Shown piece by piece: positions 35,485 through 43,588 of a stretch of DNA of 64,000 bases. Within the stretch, counting starts at the first letter, position 1. Every line of letters starts with the position of its first letter. The translations under genes and the position numbers were made by a program. Location: positions 434,001-498,000 of the forward strand of contig JBMNFR010000015.1 in the NCBI GenBank assembly GCA_050949415.1. The letters run 5' to 3'. The stretch is from JAAZKI01 sp012799905. GTDB lineage: Bacteria; Verrucomicrobiota; Lentisphaeria; Oligosphaerales; Oligosphaeraceae. Under the pieces are notes generated by a model. The model did no database searches. It saw only the letters and a list, made by a program, of their open reading frames with translations, and had not been told where the DNA came from.

Positions 35485-37191
35485 TCAAACCGCTTGTGCC
35501 GGGGTATCAGCGGTATTGATTTCAATGTACTCCGCAATCCTGCGGAGCTCGTCGGCAAACTTAAACTTGACGCTGATATTGCCGTTTTCGTAGACCTTGA
35601 TATGGTCTACCAGTTCAACGAGGATGTCTCGGGTCAGCTTGTCGATGTTTTGATACTTCATAAAGGCCACCAGTGCGGGATGCTCCTTGTCCACGCCGTT
35701 TGCCAGTTCCGTCCGTTCAGCGGTCAGCCGGGTCAGCACATCGGACAGGGCTATTGTCTGTCGCTCATAGTCGGCCTTCATATCCCGGTATTCCTGCTGG
35801 GTAATTTCCCCGTCTTTCCAGTCTTGATAGAGAGATTGCTTGTAGCGGGTGACTTTGGCAAGCTCCCGTTCTTTGGCCGCGATCAGATCATCCAGTCGGA
35901 AAGACTGGCTTTTTTTGATTGGAGCCGAATTGATACGGGCCACCAGCTCCGAGTAGGAAACGGCCAAATGCACTTGCTGCTGGATGGCGAACAGGACAGC
36001 GGCCTCCAAGCGGTTGTGCTTGATGGAGTGCATGGAGCAGGCCAGCCGGGAACGGCTTTTATAGGTCGAACAGGCGTAGTAGACGTGTTTCCCGCTCACG
36101 CTCCGAGTAATGGCCTTGCCACAGTCGGCGCACCGCAGGAAACCGCTAAACAGGTGGAGCTCCCGCTTCTTTGGGGCTGTGCGGGTGTCCCGCTTCAAGA
36201 GCCCCTGCACCTTATCAAAGGTTTCATGCTCAATGATGGCCTCGTGGGTATCGGACACCCGTACCCACTCCTCCTCCGGCACCGCCTCGATCTGGTGTAC
36301 CTTGTAGCTCTTTACCCGGCGGCGGCCCTGCACCAAGTCTCCCGTGTAAATGGGGTTCGTGAGTATTTCATGGATCATCCGGGAGCCCCACATGGGATCG
36401 TCAGCCACCGAGGACGAGCAGGGCAGGCCCTTCATGCGGCGGTAGGCCGTGGGGCTGGGTATGCCGTGTTCGTTCAGATAGAGGGCGATCCCGTGTTTGG
36501 ATGTCCCTTGCAGGAGCAGGGAGTAGACCAGCTTCACCGTTTCGGCGGCGTCGGGATCGACGATCAGTTGGTGCTTGTCCTTGGGGTGCTTGACATAGCC
36601 ATAGGGGGCAAAGGAGCCGATGTACTGGCCGTTGCGCCGCTTGTAGTCAAACACCTGCCGGATCTTCTTTGAGGTCTGAAAGCAATAGTTGTCGTTCATG
36701 ACGTTGGTGATCGGGACAATGATATTGGAAACGCTGTCCGGGTCTTTATAGCTGTCCACATTTTCGGCAAGGCTGATAAAGCGGACATTCATCTGAACGA
36801 ACAGATTTTCAATCAAGCTCCCCGCGTCGCTGTAATTCCGGGCGAAGCGGGAGAGGTCTTTCACGATTACGCAGTTGATTTTGCCGCTCATTACGTCGGC
36901 CAGAAGCCGCTGGAAGTTTTCGCGGTTGGCGTCCGTCCCGGTGTGCCCGTCATCAACGTACTCGTCCTCGCTTTCAAACTCGTCGCTGTGCCGCTCGTAG
37001 TATTCGTTGAGCAAGTCCCGCTGGTTTTTGACGCTGTTGCTGTCATCCTTGCCCTCTTTGGGTTGCCGGGAAACGATATGGAGGGTGGCGGGGAGCGACA
37101 CCCAGGGGAGCCGCCCCGCACCTTGGGACAGCTTGACCCAAAGCTGGGCAAACACAAAACGCTTGCGCAGCAAAATACCACGCAAGCGCAT
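35485..37191 (-). CDS. Second large serine recombinase, TnpX-like, with atypical N-terminus
   Basis: From about residue 45 on it is a normal large serine recombinase: KDDSNSVKNQRDLLNEYY, VIVKDLSRFARNYSD, a recombinase domain (about 200-300), a zinc ribbon FLRCADCGKAIT and YYACSTYKSRSRLAC (about 350-385), and a coiled coil. The first 44 residues (MRLRGILLRKRFVFAQLW...) do not resemble the usual N-terminus; the normal ALYCRLSRDD block appears only as LHIVSRQPKEG. The S-R pair is kept, so a catalytic serine may remain, but the strand around it is altered, perhaps by small indels. Activity is doubtful. It may come from a second, nested element. Confidence 0.8.
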   Translation of the reverse strand: MRLRGILLRKRFVFAQLWVKLSQGAGRLPWVSLPATLHIVSRQPKEGKDDSNSVKNQRDLLNEYYERHSDEFESEDEYVDDGHTGTDANRENFQRLLADVMSGKINCVIVKDLSRFARNYSDAGSLIENLFVQMNVRFISLAENVDSYKDPDSVSNIIVPITNVMNDNYCFQTSKKIRQVFDYKRRNGQYIGSFAPYGYVKHPKDKHQLIVDPDAAETVKLVYSLLLQGTSKHGIALYLNEHGIPSPTAYRRMKGLPCSSSVADDPMWGSRMIHEILTNPIYTGDLVQGRRRVKSYKVHQIEAVPEEEWVRVSDTHEAIIEHETFDKVQGLLKRDTRTAPKKRELHLFSGFLRCADCGKAITRSVSGKHVYYACSTYKSRSRLACSMHSIKHNRLEAAVLFAIQQQVHLAVSYSELVARINSAPIKKSQSFRLDDLIAAKERELAKVTRYKQSLYQDWKDGEITQQEYRDMKADYERQTIALSDVLTRLTAERTELANGVDKEHPALVAFMKYQNIDKLTRDILVELVDHIKVYENGNISVKFKFADELRRIAEYIEINTADTPAQAV

Positions 37192-37343
37192 AAAGTGAGA
37201 CGATTATCTAAATTACAACAAATTTCGCATTGTATAACAGAATATACTTGTCTTGGGCTTGGGCTTTTTTTGGCAAGTTAGGGGGACGGACAAAGCAGAG
37301 AGACACGACATTACCTCCTAAAAAGCAGTTGTCGTACCTTTCA

Positions 37344-37387
37344 ATAAAAAAGCCGATAACCGCATTTTCAATCTGCGTGTTATCGGC
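37344..37387 (-). terminator. Rho-independent terminator for the TetR/ABC/KTR operon
   Basis: Arms GCCGATAAC (37352-37360) and GTTATCGGC (37379-37387) are perfect; on the minus strand TTTTTTATTG follows directly. It overlaps the last codons of the KTR gene. Confidence 0.88.
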
Positions 37388-37577
37388 TCTGCGTCTGTGC
37401 GTCTGGCTCTGTGATAACTAAAATCTTAAATTTTTCTACGCTAATTAAGGTTTCTTGTTTGCATTTTGGGCAAAACAAAGGAAAATTTTTCAGTTCAGTA
37501 TCTAACCGCAGCTTGATACGAGTTTTACTGTTACAAACAGGACATAGTAGCCACTCGAAGCTATCCATATAGTTCAT
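37380..37577 (-). CDS. Cysteine-rich KTR domain protein
   Basis: The 65-residue product has two CxxC pairs (LLCPVCNSKTRIKLR and PLFCPKCKQETLISV), forming a small zinc ribbon, and the family's typical ending ITEPDAQTQSR. Such Cys_rich_KTR proteins are common passengers in Gram-positive conjugative elements; their function is not known. It begins 1 bp after the stop of the permease gene, so the two are probably coupled. An internal Met (MDSFEWLL) is an alternative start. Confidence 0.82.
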   Translation of the reverse strand: MNYMDSFEWLLCPVCNSKTRIKLRLDTELKNFPLFCPKCKQETLISVEKFKILVITEPDAQTQSR

Positions 37578-37578
37578 C

Positions 37579-38364
37579 TCAAATCTCTCTGAGCGTCCAA
37601 ACCCTTTGAGCTACGACAACAGAACCAACCGCAATTATCGTAGCCAACAGTAAGAACGAAAACTGTATTCCACTCATTGCCACTGTGTAAACATCAAAGT
37701 ATTTTAATGGCGTTAAACAGTACAGCATTGGAACTTCAAGATATTCAGCGGTGATACTGATACCATAAAAAAGCAATAATATTCCCGCGCCTATCCGAAC
37801 GGCCCCTTTATAGGTTCTCGTCAGGCTGGAGGCCAAAAGCGTGATTGCAAACAAAGTCAACCCTGTCAAAAACAGGCCCAATGTGGTGGTAAAAACAGCT
37901 TCTCTTTGCTCTAAACCGCCCAGCGGCAAAATGGCGGTGAAATAATTACATAACCCGCTGAATACCGCAAGTGCAAGCAAATTACATATACAGGCAACGG
38001 CTTTGGCACAGACAACTTTGCTGCGGCTCACTGGTTTTGTAAATAGATATTCTGCCGTTCCCTGCGCCTGTTCTTTCGCTATACACGAAACACCGAGATA
38101 GACCGCATAGCTGTTGGTCAGCATCGTGGCCCAATAGTACATACAGCCATACCAGCCCAAAGCAGAGGTCAGATCACCGCTCACGCCAAACATAGCTTTC
38201 AGAATTTTGGGAAAATCCGATATGAGCCCTGTCAGCTCATTGAGGCTGTCCTTTAGTGACAAATACTCAAAGTAAGCGAAGCCGCATAAAATCAAGACGA
38301 TCCCCATCCAGATCAGCAGTATCTTTCTTGTTAAACGCAGCTCGTTTTTCACTAACGCTTTCAT
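37579..38364 (-). CDS. ABC-2 type transporter permease subunit (second)
   Basis: The 261-residue membrane protein has about six hydrophobic segments: ILLIWMGIVLILCGFAYF near the N-terminus, then segments near 65-85, 110-140, 150-175, 180-200 and 230-250. The motif TAEYLFTKPVSRSKVVCAKA is the cytoplasmic helix shared by ABC-2 permeases of the bacitracin/lantibiotic-export type. It works with the ATPase encoded at 39179-40066. The substrate is unknown. It lies 12 bp after the first permease gene on the same transcript. Confidence 0.85.
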   Translation of the reverse strand: MKALVKNELRLTRKILLIWMGIVLILCGFAYFEYLSLKDSLNELTGLISDFPKILKAMFGVSGDLTSALGWYGCMYYWATMLTNSYAVYLGVSCIAKEQAQGTAEYLFTKPVSRSKVVCAKAVACICNLLALAVFSGLCNYFTAILPLGGLEQREAVFTTTLGLFLTGLTLFAITLLASSLTRTYKGAVRIGAGILLLFYGISITAEYLEVPMLYCLTPLKYFDVYTVAMSGIQFSFLLLATIIAVGSVVVAQRVWTLREI

Positions 38365-38376
38365 TTACTTCCTCCT

Positions 38377-39168
38377 TTACACAGCCATCGCAATATCCCG
38401 CTTCAAGATTTTCCAGTACGCCAGCAGCGCAAACACAAACAGCAGAAACAGATACCAGATCATATAGTCCCACGAATAAGACCCGGAATGATGGATCTCC
38501 GCCGGACTGAAAAAGGAAAACGGCGATAAAAAGCCAATAGCCCGGATACCGACAGTCCTTGAAAAAGAGGTAATGCAGTATTCCACAAACACGACCAGTC
38601 CAGATGTCAGAAGCGGAGAGCGGTTATTGGGCCGGAATACTCCCACCATTATCCCCATCAATGCAAAAAAGAGAGTGAGAAGGACAAGGGAGCCTGCCAC
38701 CAGAAAAAATTCCCCTGTTGGAAATCCGGGGCGAAACAGCGTCATCGTAAAAAAGGAGGCCATCACATAAAAAATTCCTGTTACACATACCCCGGCAAGG
38801 GCGCACAATAGTTTCCCTTTGTATATCGCCTGCCGTCCACAAGGTTTGGTATACAAATATTCTGCTGTGTTTTCCGTACACTCCTTGGTATGTAAGGACA
38901 GGCCCAGGTGCATCCCGAAGATGCCGCCGGCGATCATGAAGAACCCTGTGAGAAAGGAATACATCCCCATAGGCTTTGTAAGAAGCTCCAGGGAAATGCC
39001 AACGGTTTCAAAAAATCCTCCCTGTGCAAATCCTGTCGGCAGCGTCCCCGCTGTTTCCACCATGCCATAGTAAACCGGCGTCATGGAAAAAATACATAGC
39101 GCAAGAGCAACGGCCCAAATCAGAATATATTTTTGTGACCGTTTCCATTCAAATCGAAAAATCTGCAT
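38377..39168 (-). CDS. ABC-2 type transporter permease subunit (first)
   Basis: The 263-residue product has six likely membrane segments: ILIWAVALALCIFSM near 15, MYSFLTGFFMIAGGIFGMHL near 70, and further ones near 110-135, 145-175, 185-200 and 230-255. It carries the same NTAEYLYTKPCGRQAIYKGK helix as the neighbouring permease, so the two are paralogous halves of one exporter. It is 10 bp after the ATPase gene. A role in peptide or drug efflux is inferred from the family only. Confidence 0.85.
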   Translation of the reverse strand: MQIFRFEWKRSQKYILIWAVALALCIFSMTPVYYGMVETAGTLPTGFAQGGFFETVGISLELLTKPMGMYSFLTGFFMIAGGIFGMHLGLSLHTKECTENTAEYLYTKPCGRQAIYKGKLLCALAGVCVTGIFYVMASFFTMTLFRPGFPTGEFFLVAGSLVLLTLFFALMGIMVGVFRPNNRSPLLTSGLVVFVEYCITSFSRTVGIRAIGFLSPFSFFSPAEIHHSGSYSWDYMIWYLFLLFVFALLAYWKILKRDIAMAV

Positions 39169-39178
39169 GACGAGCCTC

Positions 39179-40066
39179 CTATTCGTAGTAGTGGAGGAAT
39201 ATTTCTTCCAATGATGGTTCCTCGATTAAAATGTCCTCCAGCTCCAACCGATGGAGCTGGTTCATAATTGTCATAACGGTTCCACTAAACATGAAGGATA
39301 CAGAAGTTTTGCTCTTATCCCACTCCAAATTAGCCGTACCGGGAATAGAAAATAAATCCTCTGGAATGGCGTTTTTTGCTGTCAACGAGATTTTCTTGTA
39401 GCCGTTTCCCCGCAGTTCCTTCATGGATTGAACGCCGACCAGCTTTCCCTCCCGCAGAATGGCTACACGGTCACAAAGCCTCTGTACCTCGCTCAGAACA
39501 TGGGAGGACAGGAAAATCGTCGTACCGCGTTCATTTTCTTCTTTTAACAGGTCATAAAAGGTCTGCTGGATCAGCGGGTCAAGGCCGCTGGTGGGCTCGT
39601 CCATGATAAGTAACTTTGGGGAGGGTAGCAAAGCCGAAACGATGCCGACTTTCTTTTTGTTGCCCAAAGACAGGTCGCCGATCCTCCTGGACAAATCCAA
39701 ATTCAGCCGTTCCGCCAATGCTTCCATCCTGTTATGACCGGCCACTCCATAGAGTTCCGCCGTATAAAGAAGCATCTCTTTGACTTTCATGCTGTTGTAG
39801 TAACAGTTTTCGCTGGGGAGATACCCCACATCCTTTGCGATCTCAGATGCCTGCCGCCCACAATCCAGTCCAAAGACAGAAGCGGTTCCTCCGGTGGGCT
39901 TCAACAGTCCCATCAAGGTACGGATGGTGGTGGACTTTCCCGCCCCGTTAGGGCCGATAAAGCCGAAAATCTCACCGCGCTCGACCGTAAAGCTGATTTC
40001 CTCAATTCCACGGTGCTTTCCATAGCTTTTGGTGAGCTTGTTTAGGGCAATCACAGGTTCACTCAT
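39179..40066 (-). CDS. ABC transporter ATP-binding protein
   Basis: The 295-residue ATPase has Walker A GPNGAGKST near residue 37, Q-loop region DVGYLPSENCYY, an ABC signature reading LSLGNKKK (usual LSGGQ-type), Walker B LLIMDEPTSGLD near 155 and the switch His in SSHVLSEVQRLCDR. The C-terminal 70 residues are the extension seen in CcmA/BcrA-type exporters. It energises the two ABC-2 permeases downstream. Its ATG overlaps the TetR stop (ATGA), so regulator and pump are translated together. Confidence 0.9.
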   Translation of the reverse strand: MSEPVIALNKLTKSYGKHRGIEEISFTVERGEIFGFIGPNGAGKSTTIRTLMGLLKPTGGTASVFGLDCGRQASEIAKDVGYLPSENCYYNSMKVKEMLLYTAELYGVAGHNRMEALAERLNLDLSRRIGDLSLGNKKKVGIVSALLPSPKLLIMDEPTSGLDPLIQQTFYDLLKEENERGTTIFLSSHVLSEVQRLCDRVAILREGKLVGVQSMKELRGNGYKKISLTAKNAIPEDLFSIPGTANLEWDKSKTSVSFMFSGTVMTIMNQLHRLELEDILIEEPSLEEIFLHYYE

Positions 40067-40668
40067 AGCAGATATTCCTCCTTGTAAAAGTTGTGCTTCA
40101 ACATATTTAGGATTTCTCGAAACTCTTTCATCATGCCGTCATAATCCACTCCGTTTTCCAACTGAACGGACATACCCTTTGCAAGCAGCATAAGCATCTG
40201 AAACACTAATTCCGCATCCTCCGGGTGTCTGAATTTTTTATAATCCTGCTCATGCAGAACGAGCGATGCAATGTATTTTTCGTTTGTTTCCGAAAATATG
40301 GCACCTTTCAATTCCGGCATTGGTTCTGCGGCCACGCTTGCAATAAACGATGCAATATGCGGGTGCTTTTTCAAGTTTTCCACTTTCATAACGCTGGCTT
40401 CCCATACACGGTCAAAGAAATCTGTGGTTTCCTCCAATACGCTCGTGTTATATGCTTGTTTCATTTGGGTAACGCAGTAATCAAATAAATATTGGTAGAG
40501 TGCCTGTTTGTTTCCAAAATATTGAAAGATAGACGCCTTTGAGATACCTGCCGCTACCGCAATATCATTGATTGATGCTTTTTCATATCCATGTTTTGCG
40601 AAACAGGCCAGAGCCGCATTGCGTATGGTATCCTGCTTTTTGATTGATAGAGCAAGAAATTTTTCCAT
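40063..40668 (-). CDS. TetR-family transcriptional regulator of the ABC exporter operon
   Basis: The 201-residue protein has the TetR N-terminal helix-turn-helix: KQDTIRNAALACFAKHGYEK, then SINDIAVAAGISKASIFQYF and NKQALYQYLFDY (residues 10-60), followed by a helical ligand-binding domain. It is first in the operon and overlaps the ATPase gene by 4 bp. A perfect 7-3-7 palindrome, its likely operator, lies 19-35 bp upstream of the start, so it probably represses its own operon until a ligand binds. ATG 40668 has GAGGGG upstream. Confidence 0.88.
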   Translation of the reverse strand: MEKFLALSIKKQDTIRNAALACFAKHGYEKASINDIAVAAGISKASIFQYFGNKQALYQYLFDYCVTQMKQAYNTSVLEETTDFFDRVWEASVMKVENLKKHPHIASFIASVAAEPMPELKGAIFSETNEKYIASLVLHEQDYKKFRHPEDAELVFQMLMLLAKGMSVQLENGVDYDGMMKEFREILNMLKHNFYKEEYLL

Positions 40669-40686
40669 CGTATTACCCCTCTCTGA

Positions 40687-40738
40687 ATAACCGTTTCGGT
40701 TATCATTGAACAGTATAGCACAAGATTGTGTTTGTCAA
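40687..40738 (-). promoter_or_regulatory. Promoter and palindromic operator of the TetR/ABC operon
   Basis: On the minus strand a -35 box TTGACA (complement of 40733-40738) and a -10 box TATACT (40712-40717) are separated by about 15 bp. Downstream of the -10 lies the perfect palindrome ATAACCG-TTT-CGGTTAT (40687-40703), placed between promoter and ribosome site. The left end of the IS256 element overlaps the -35 box, so the element may influence this promoter. Confidence 0.65.
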
Positions 40739-42145
40739 GTTCTGCAAAAACATTTTTCATGGCACAGACTCAATTTGACCGACGGAAACGGTTTTTCTTT
40801 TCGAAGAAAAGAGAAGCGTTTCCGCCGGAACCGCCGAAGGCGGAAGATCATGCGACTGTCTTGGAAGACGACTCCAATTCCTTCAGGAGCAGCAGCTTCC
40901 GGTGCTCCTTCAGCACGTCCATGTCAAGATACCTGACCGCCTCCAGCCACTCCTCGTGGATCTCCTCCGCCAAGGCCCTGACAAGCCTCAGGCAGCTGGC
41001 CTCGTTCGGGAAGATGCGCACGATGTGCGTCCTCCGCTTCAGCTCCTGGTTGAGGCGCTCAAGCATGTTGGTGGACTTCAGATGCTTGTGATGGGAGGCG
41101 GGCAGCCTGTAGAAGGTGAACGTCTCCTCGATGTTCTCCTCCACCCAGTCGCAAAGCTTCGGGTACTTCGACTGCCATTTGGCAAGCCAGGCGGCGAGGT
41201 CCCGCCGGGCCTCGGCCGCGTTCCGACGGTCGTAGAGCCAGCGGAGCTCCACCAGGCAGTCGGGATCCGCCTTGCGGGGAAGATGGTCGAGCGCGTTGCG
41301 GAGGAAATGGACGTAGCACCGCTGCCACGCCGCCCCCGGAAGGGCGTCGCGGACGGCCTTCCTTATCCCGCAGTGGTCGTCGCTGACCACGAACTCCACG
41401 CCGTGCAGCCCCCGCCCGGCCAGCCCGTCGAGGAAGTCCTTCCATATGGACGCGCTTTCACGGTCCGCAAGCTCCACGGCCAGCACCTCCCGCCGCCCGT
41501 CCCATCCGACGCCGAGGGCTATGAGGACGGCCTGCGACTGCACCGTCCCGTCGATCCTGACCTTCTCGTATCTCGCGTCCAGAATAAGATACGGATATTC
41601 CTCCTCCAGTCTCCGCCTGGCGAACTTCTCCAGCCTCCCGTCCAGCGACGCCGCCAGGGAGCTGACGGTCGCCGCGCTGAAGCCGACGCCGCAGAGCTCC
41701 TCCGTGATCCGCGAGACCTTCCGCGTGGAGACGCCCTGCACGTACATCTCCATCATGGAGCACACAAGGGCCTTCTCGCTGCGCTGGTACCGCTCGAACA
41801 CCTCCGTGCTGAACTGCCCGTCGCGGTCCTGCGGCACACGCAGCTCGATCATCCCGACACGCGTGTTGAGGTGCCGCCGGTAGTATCCGGCCCGGTAGCC
41901 GCGCCGGCCCTCCGTGCGTTCGTATGACTCCGCATTGAGCAGATCGCTCATCTGGGCCTCCAGTATCTCCTGCACGGATTCCTGGAGAAGCTCCTTGAGC
42001 ATGTCCTTGTTTTGTGTGAACAAATCCTTGACTTCCTGTGGAAAAGACGCTACATTTTTTCTTGTCATGGTACTGGGCCCTCCTTAGACCCTTGTTTTTG
42101 TGGATAAAAACTAATGTACCATGACTTTTTCTTTTTGCAGAACTT
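40737..42145 (-). mobile_element. IS256-family insertion sequence
   Basis: It spans about 1.41 kb with matching terminal inverted repeats AAGTTCTGCAAAAA at both ends (left 40737-40750; right 42132-42145 as complement), followed by a partly conserved CATGG.ACA inner segment. One full-length transposase gene fills it. The flanking 8-9 bases (GTGTTTGTC and TCCTTACAT) differ, so there is no target duplication; this suggests a deletion or rearrangement after insertion. It separates two similar operator-bearing promoters. Confidence 0.75.
40848..42068 (-). CDS. IS256-family (mutator-type) transposase
   Basis: The 406-residue product is a typical MULE/IS256 transposase: an N-terminal DNA-binding region with AQMSDLLNAESYERTEGRRG, the DDE triad in YLILDARYEKVRIDG (about residue 155-170), FVVSDDHCGIRKAVRDALPG, and NMLERLNQELKRRTHIVRIF (Glu near 340), and the C/H motif WQRCYVHFLRNAL. 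It is full length with no frameshift. Codon usage is very GC-rich, unlike the flanking AT-rich ABC cassette. It moves its own element by a copy-out route. Confidence 0.92.
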   Translation of the reverse strand: MTRKNVASFPQEVKDLFTQNKDMLKELLQESVQEILEAQMSDLLNAESYERTEGRRGYRAGYYRRHLNTRVGMIELRVPQDRDGQFSTEVFERYQRSEKALVCSMMEMYVQGVSTRKVSRITEELCGVGFSAATVSSLAASLDGRLEKFARRRLEEEYPYLILDARYEKVRIDGTVQSQAVLIALGVGWDGRREVLAVELADRESASIWKDFLDGLAGRGLHGVEFVVSDDHCGIRKAVRDALPGAAWQRCYVHFLRNALDHLPRKADPDCLVELRWLYDRRNAAEARRDLAAWLAKWQSKYPKLCDWVEENIEETFTFYRLPASHHKHLKSTNMLERLNQELKRRTHIVRIFPNEASCLRLVRALAEEIHEEWLEAVRYLDMDVLKEHRKLLLLKELESSSKTVA

Positions 42146-42154
42146 TCCTTACAT

Positions 42155-42190
42155 TACTATAGCACAAATAACCGAAACGGTCAATGGTGC
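42155..42190 (-). promoter_or_regulatory. Second TetR-type promoter/operator, cut off from its operon by IS256
   Basis: On the minus strand TTGACC, a 17 bp spacer and TATAGT form a good promoter. The spacer contains ATAACCG-AAA-CGGTCA (42168-42183), nearly the same palindrome as at 40687-40703. It also shares TTGTGCTATA with the promoter on the other side of IS256. It now points into the IS256 transposase. Confidence 0.6.
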
Positions 42191-42357
42191 TTTGCTTTAT
42201 TTTTAGGGGAGCGCACAAACGGCAAGCAGGGCAAGTGTGTAGACACTTGCTATTTTTGCGCCCCGAGGGGGCCGCAAAAATGCTTGTTGGGGAGGCTCCC
42301 CAAACCCGCCAACTTCGGGACAAAGTGTCCCAAAGTTTTATTGTCTGCGGCCCGTCG

Positions 42358-43200
42358 CTAACGCTCCTGTGCCTTATGCCCGCGCCCCTCGGTGGCGCGG
42401 TAGAGGTGGTCGAGGTTGCCCTTGGCGGCGGTCAGCTCCCGCATATCCTGCTGGGCCGTCCGGTACTCGGCATAGAGGGCCTTCCGCTTTTCGGCCAGCT
42501 CCCGCCGCCGCTTTTTCAGCACGTCCATCTTTGGCAGCTTGGCCCCGCCCAAAAGCTCGTTCATGGCGGCCTTGGCCGCCCGGTAGTCGGCAAGCTCCGT
42601 CTCATGCTCCGCCAGATATTTTTTGGAATACCGGGCCGCCTTGTAGCCATCGAACACGGGCCGGGTCTTGGCGTACTGCACCACGGCGGCCATGAGCGCG
42701 GAGGTTTTGGACAACTCGTCCTCCGCTGTTTTCAGTTCTCCGGCCAGCGTGTGAAAACGGGCCGTAGCCTCGTCCACCTTCACGGATAAATCCTCATAGC
42801 CGGACAGCCCGCGCTCCCGGACAAGCTGGAGGGTGGCAGCCATCTGCTTGATATTGTGGATGGTGGCCCAGCGTTTGTAGCCCGGCCCCATGCCCGAGCG
42901 CATACGGTTTTCAATGTCGATCCAGAAGTCTACCCTCCGGGGCGGCGACGGGGCCTCGGCGTGGATCTCCGGCACAGGCCGCTCCCCGGCGATGACGGCC
43001 CGGATGTCCTCGGGGTCAAAGCCCTCCCCCAGCGTGGAGGCCCGGAGCCGCGTCGGTTTATTTGCCCCCGGCGCAAGGAACGAGATCGAGCCGCCCCGCC
43101 CGCGCTTCACCGTATACCCGGCCTCTTCCATGAGCCGGAGGAACGCGGCGAAGTCGGCGGGCTTTTGTTCGAGGGCGGCAACGATGGCCAACCTGATTCG
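42358..43200 (-). pseudogene. C-terminal part of a MobA/MobL-type relaxase
   Basis: About 280 residues remain: KPADFAAFLRLMEEAGYTVK, then GRGGSISFLAPGANKPTRLR and TLGEGFDPEDIRAVI, and a long coiled coil (residues 130-280). This is the C-terminal half of relaxases found in clostridial integrative elements. The N-terminal nicking domain with its tyrosine and His triad is absent. The first 15 codons of the open frame come from the antisense strand of the adjoining ABC fragment, so the true joint is near 43200. The gap 42069-42357 downstream holds hairpins (GGGACA-AAG-TGTCCC near 42320) and no gene. Confidence 0.75.
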
Positions 43201-43201
43201 G

Positions 43202-43465
43202 TATAGCTTTTGCGATCTTCTAATACTGGATGAACCGTTGAACAATCTGGACTATAGCAATGTCCGCGCTTTTTCAAATGTTCTAACAAGAATCTATCGT
43301 GCCAAACCGGAGCTTGCCATCATTCTTGTTACGCATTGCCGTTCGATTCCCATAGTGAATCGAATAATAGAAATCGATCCAGACAAAAAAGTGTTTACTG
43401 AAAACGAGAGCTATACTTGTAGCTCATGCTTTGGATCAGTGGACGGCGATGGTTTTTATCGATAA
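43202..43465 (+). pseudogene. C-terminal fragment of an ABC transporter ATPase
   Basis: The plus strand encodes YSFCDLLILDEPLNNLDYSN (Walker B and D-loop) and LAIILVTHCRSIPIVNRIIE (switch His), ending FGSVDGDGFYR and a stop. Walker A and signature motifs are missing. The fragment is fused head-on to the relaxase remnant on the other strand. It is from a different ABC protein than the one at 39179. Confidence 0.7.
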
Positions 43466-43489
43466 TGACCACGCTCCATGTAATTTGCA

Positions 43490-43534
43490 AATTGAGCGTC
43501 TCTTCCAAATGACGGAGGAGGCGCTCTTTTTCTG
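43490..43534 (+). terminator. Rho-independent terminator after the ABC fragment
   Basis: GAGCGTCTCTTCC pairs with GGAGGAGGCGCTC with few mismatches, followed by TTTTTCTG on the plus strand. A second small hairpin, GCACCCT-GA-AGGGTGC, lies at 43561-43576. Confidence 0.7.
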
Positions 43535-43588
43535 CCTTGGGTGCGCTATCAATTAAAAGTGCACCCTGAAGGGTGCAAAATCGGCCTT

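Noticed and set aside
35494..36672. 392-codon plus-strand frame antisense to the second serine recombinase
   Set aside because: The recombinase frame has resolvase, recombinase and zinc-ribbon motifs; the antisense frame has none.
40902..41927. 341-codon plus-strand frame antisense to the IS256 transposase
   Set aside because: Produced by the very GC-rich transposase; the minus frame has the DDE triad.
43201..43245. ATG 43245 as the true start of the relaxase-like protein
   Set aside because: The first 15 codons are the antisense of a Walker B region of an ABC ATPase fragment, so the frame is a fusion across a recombination joint.
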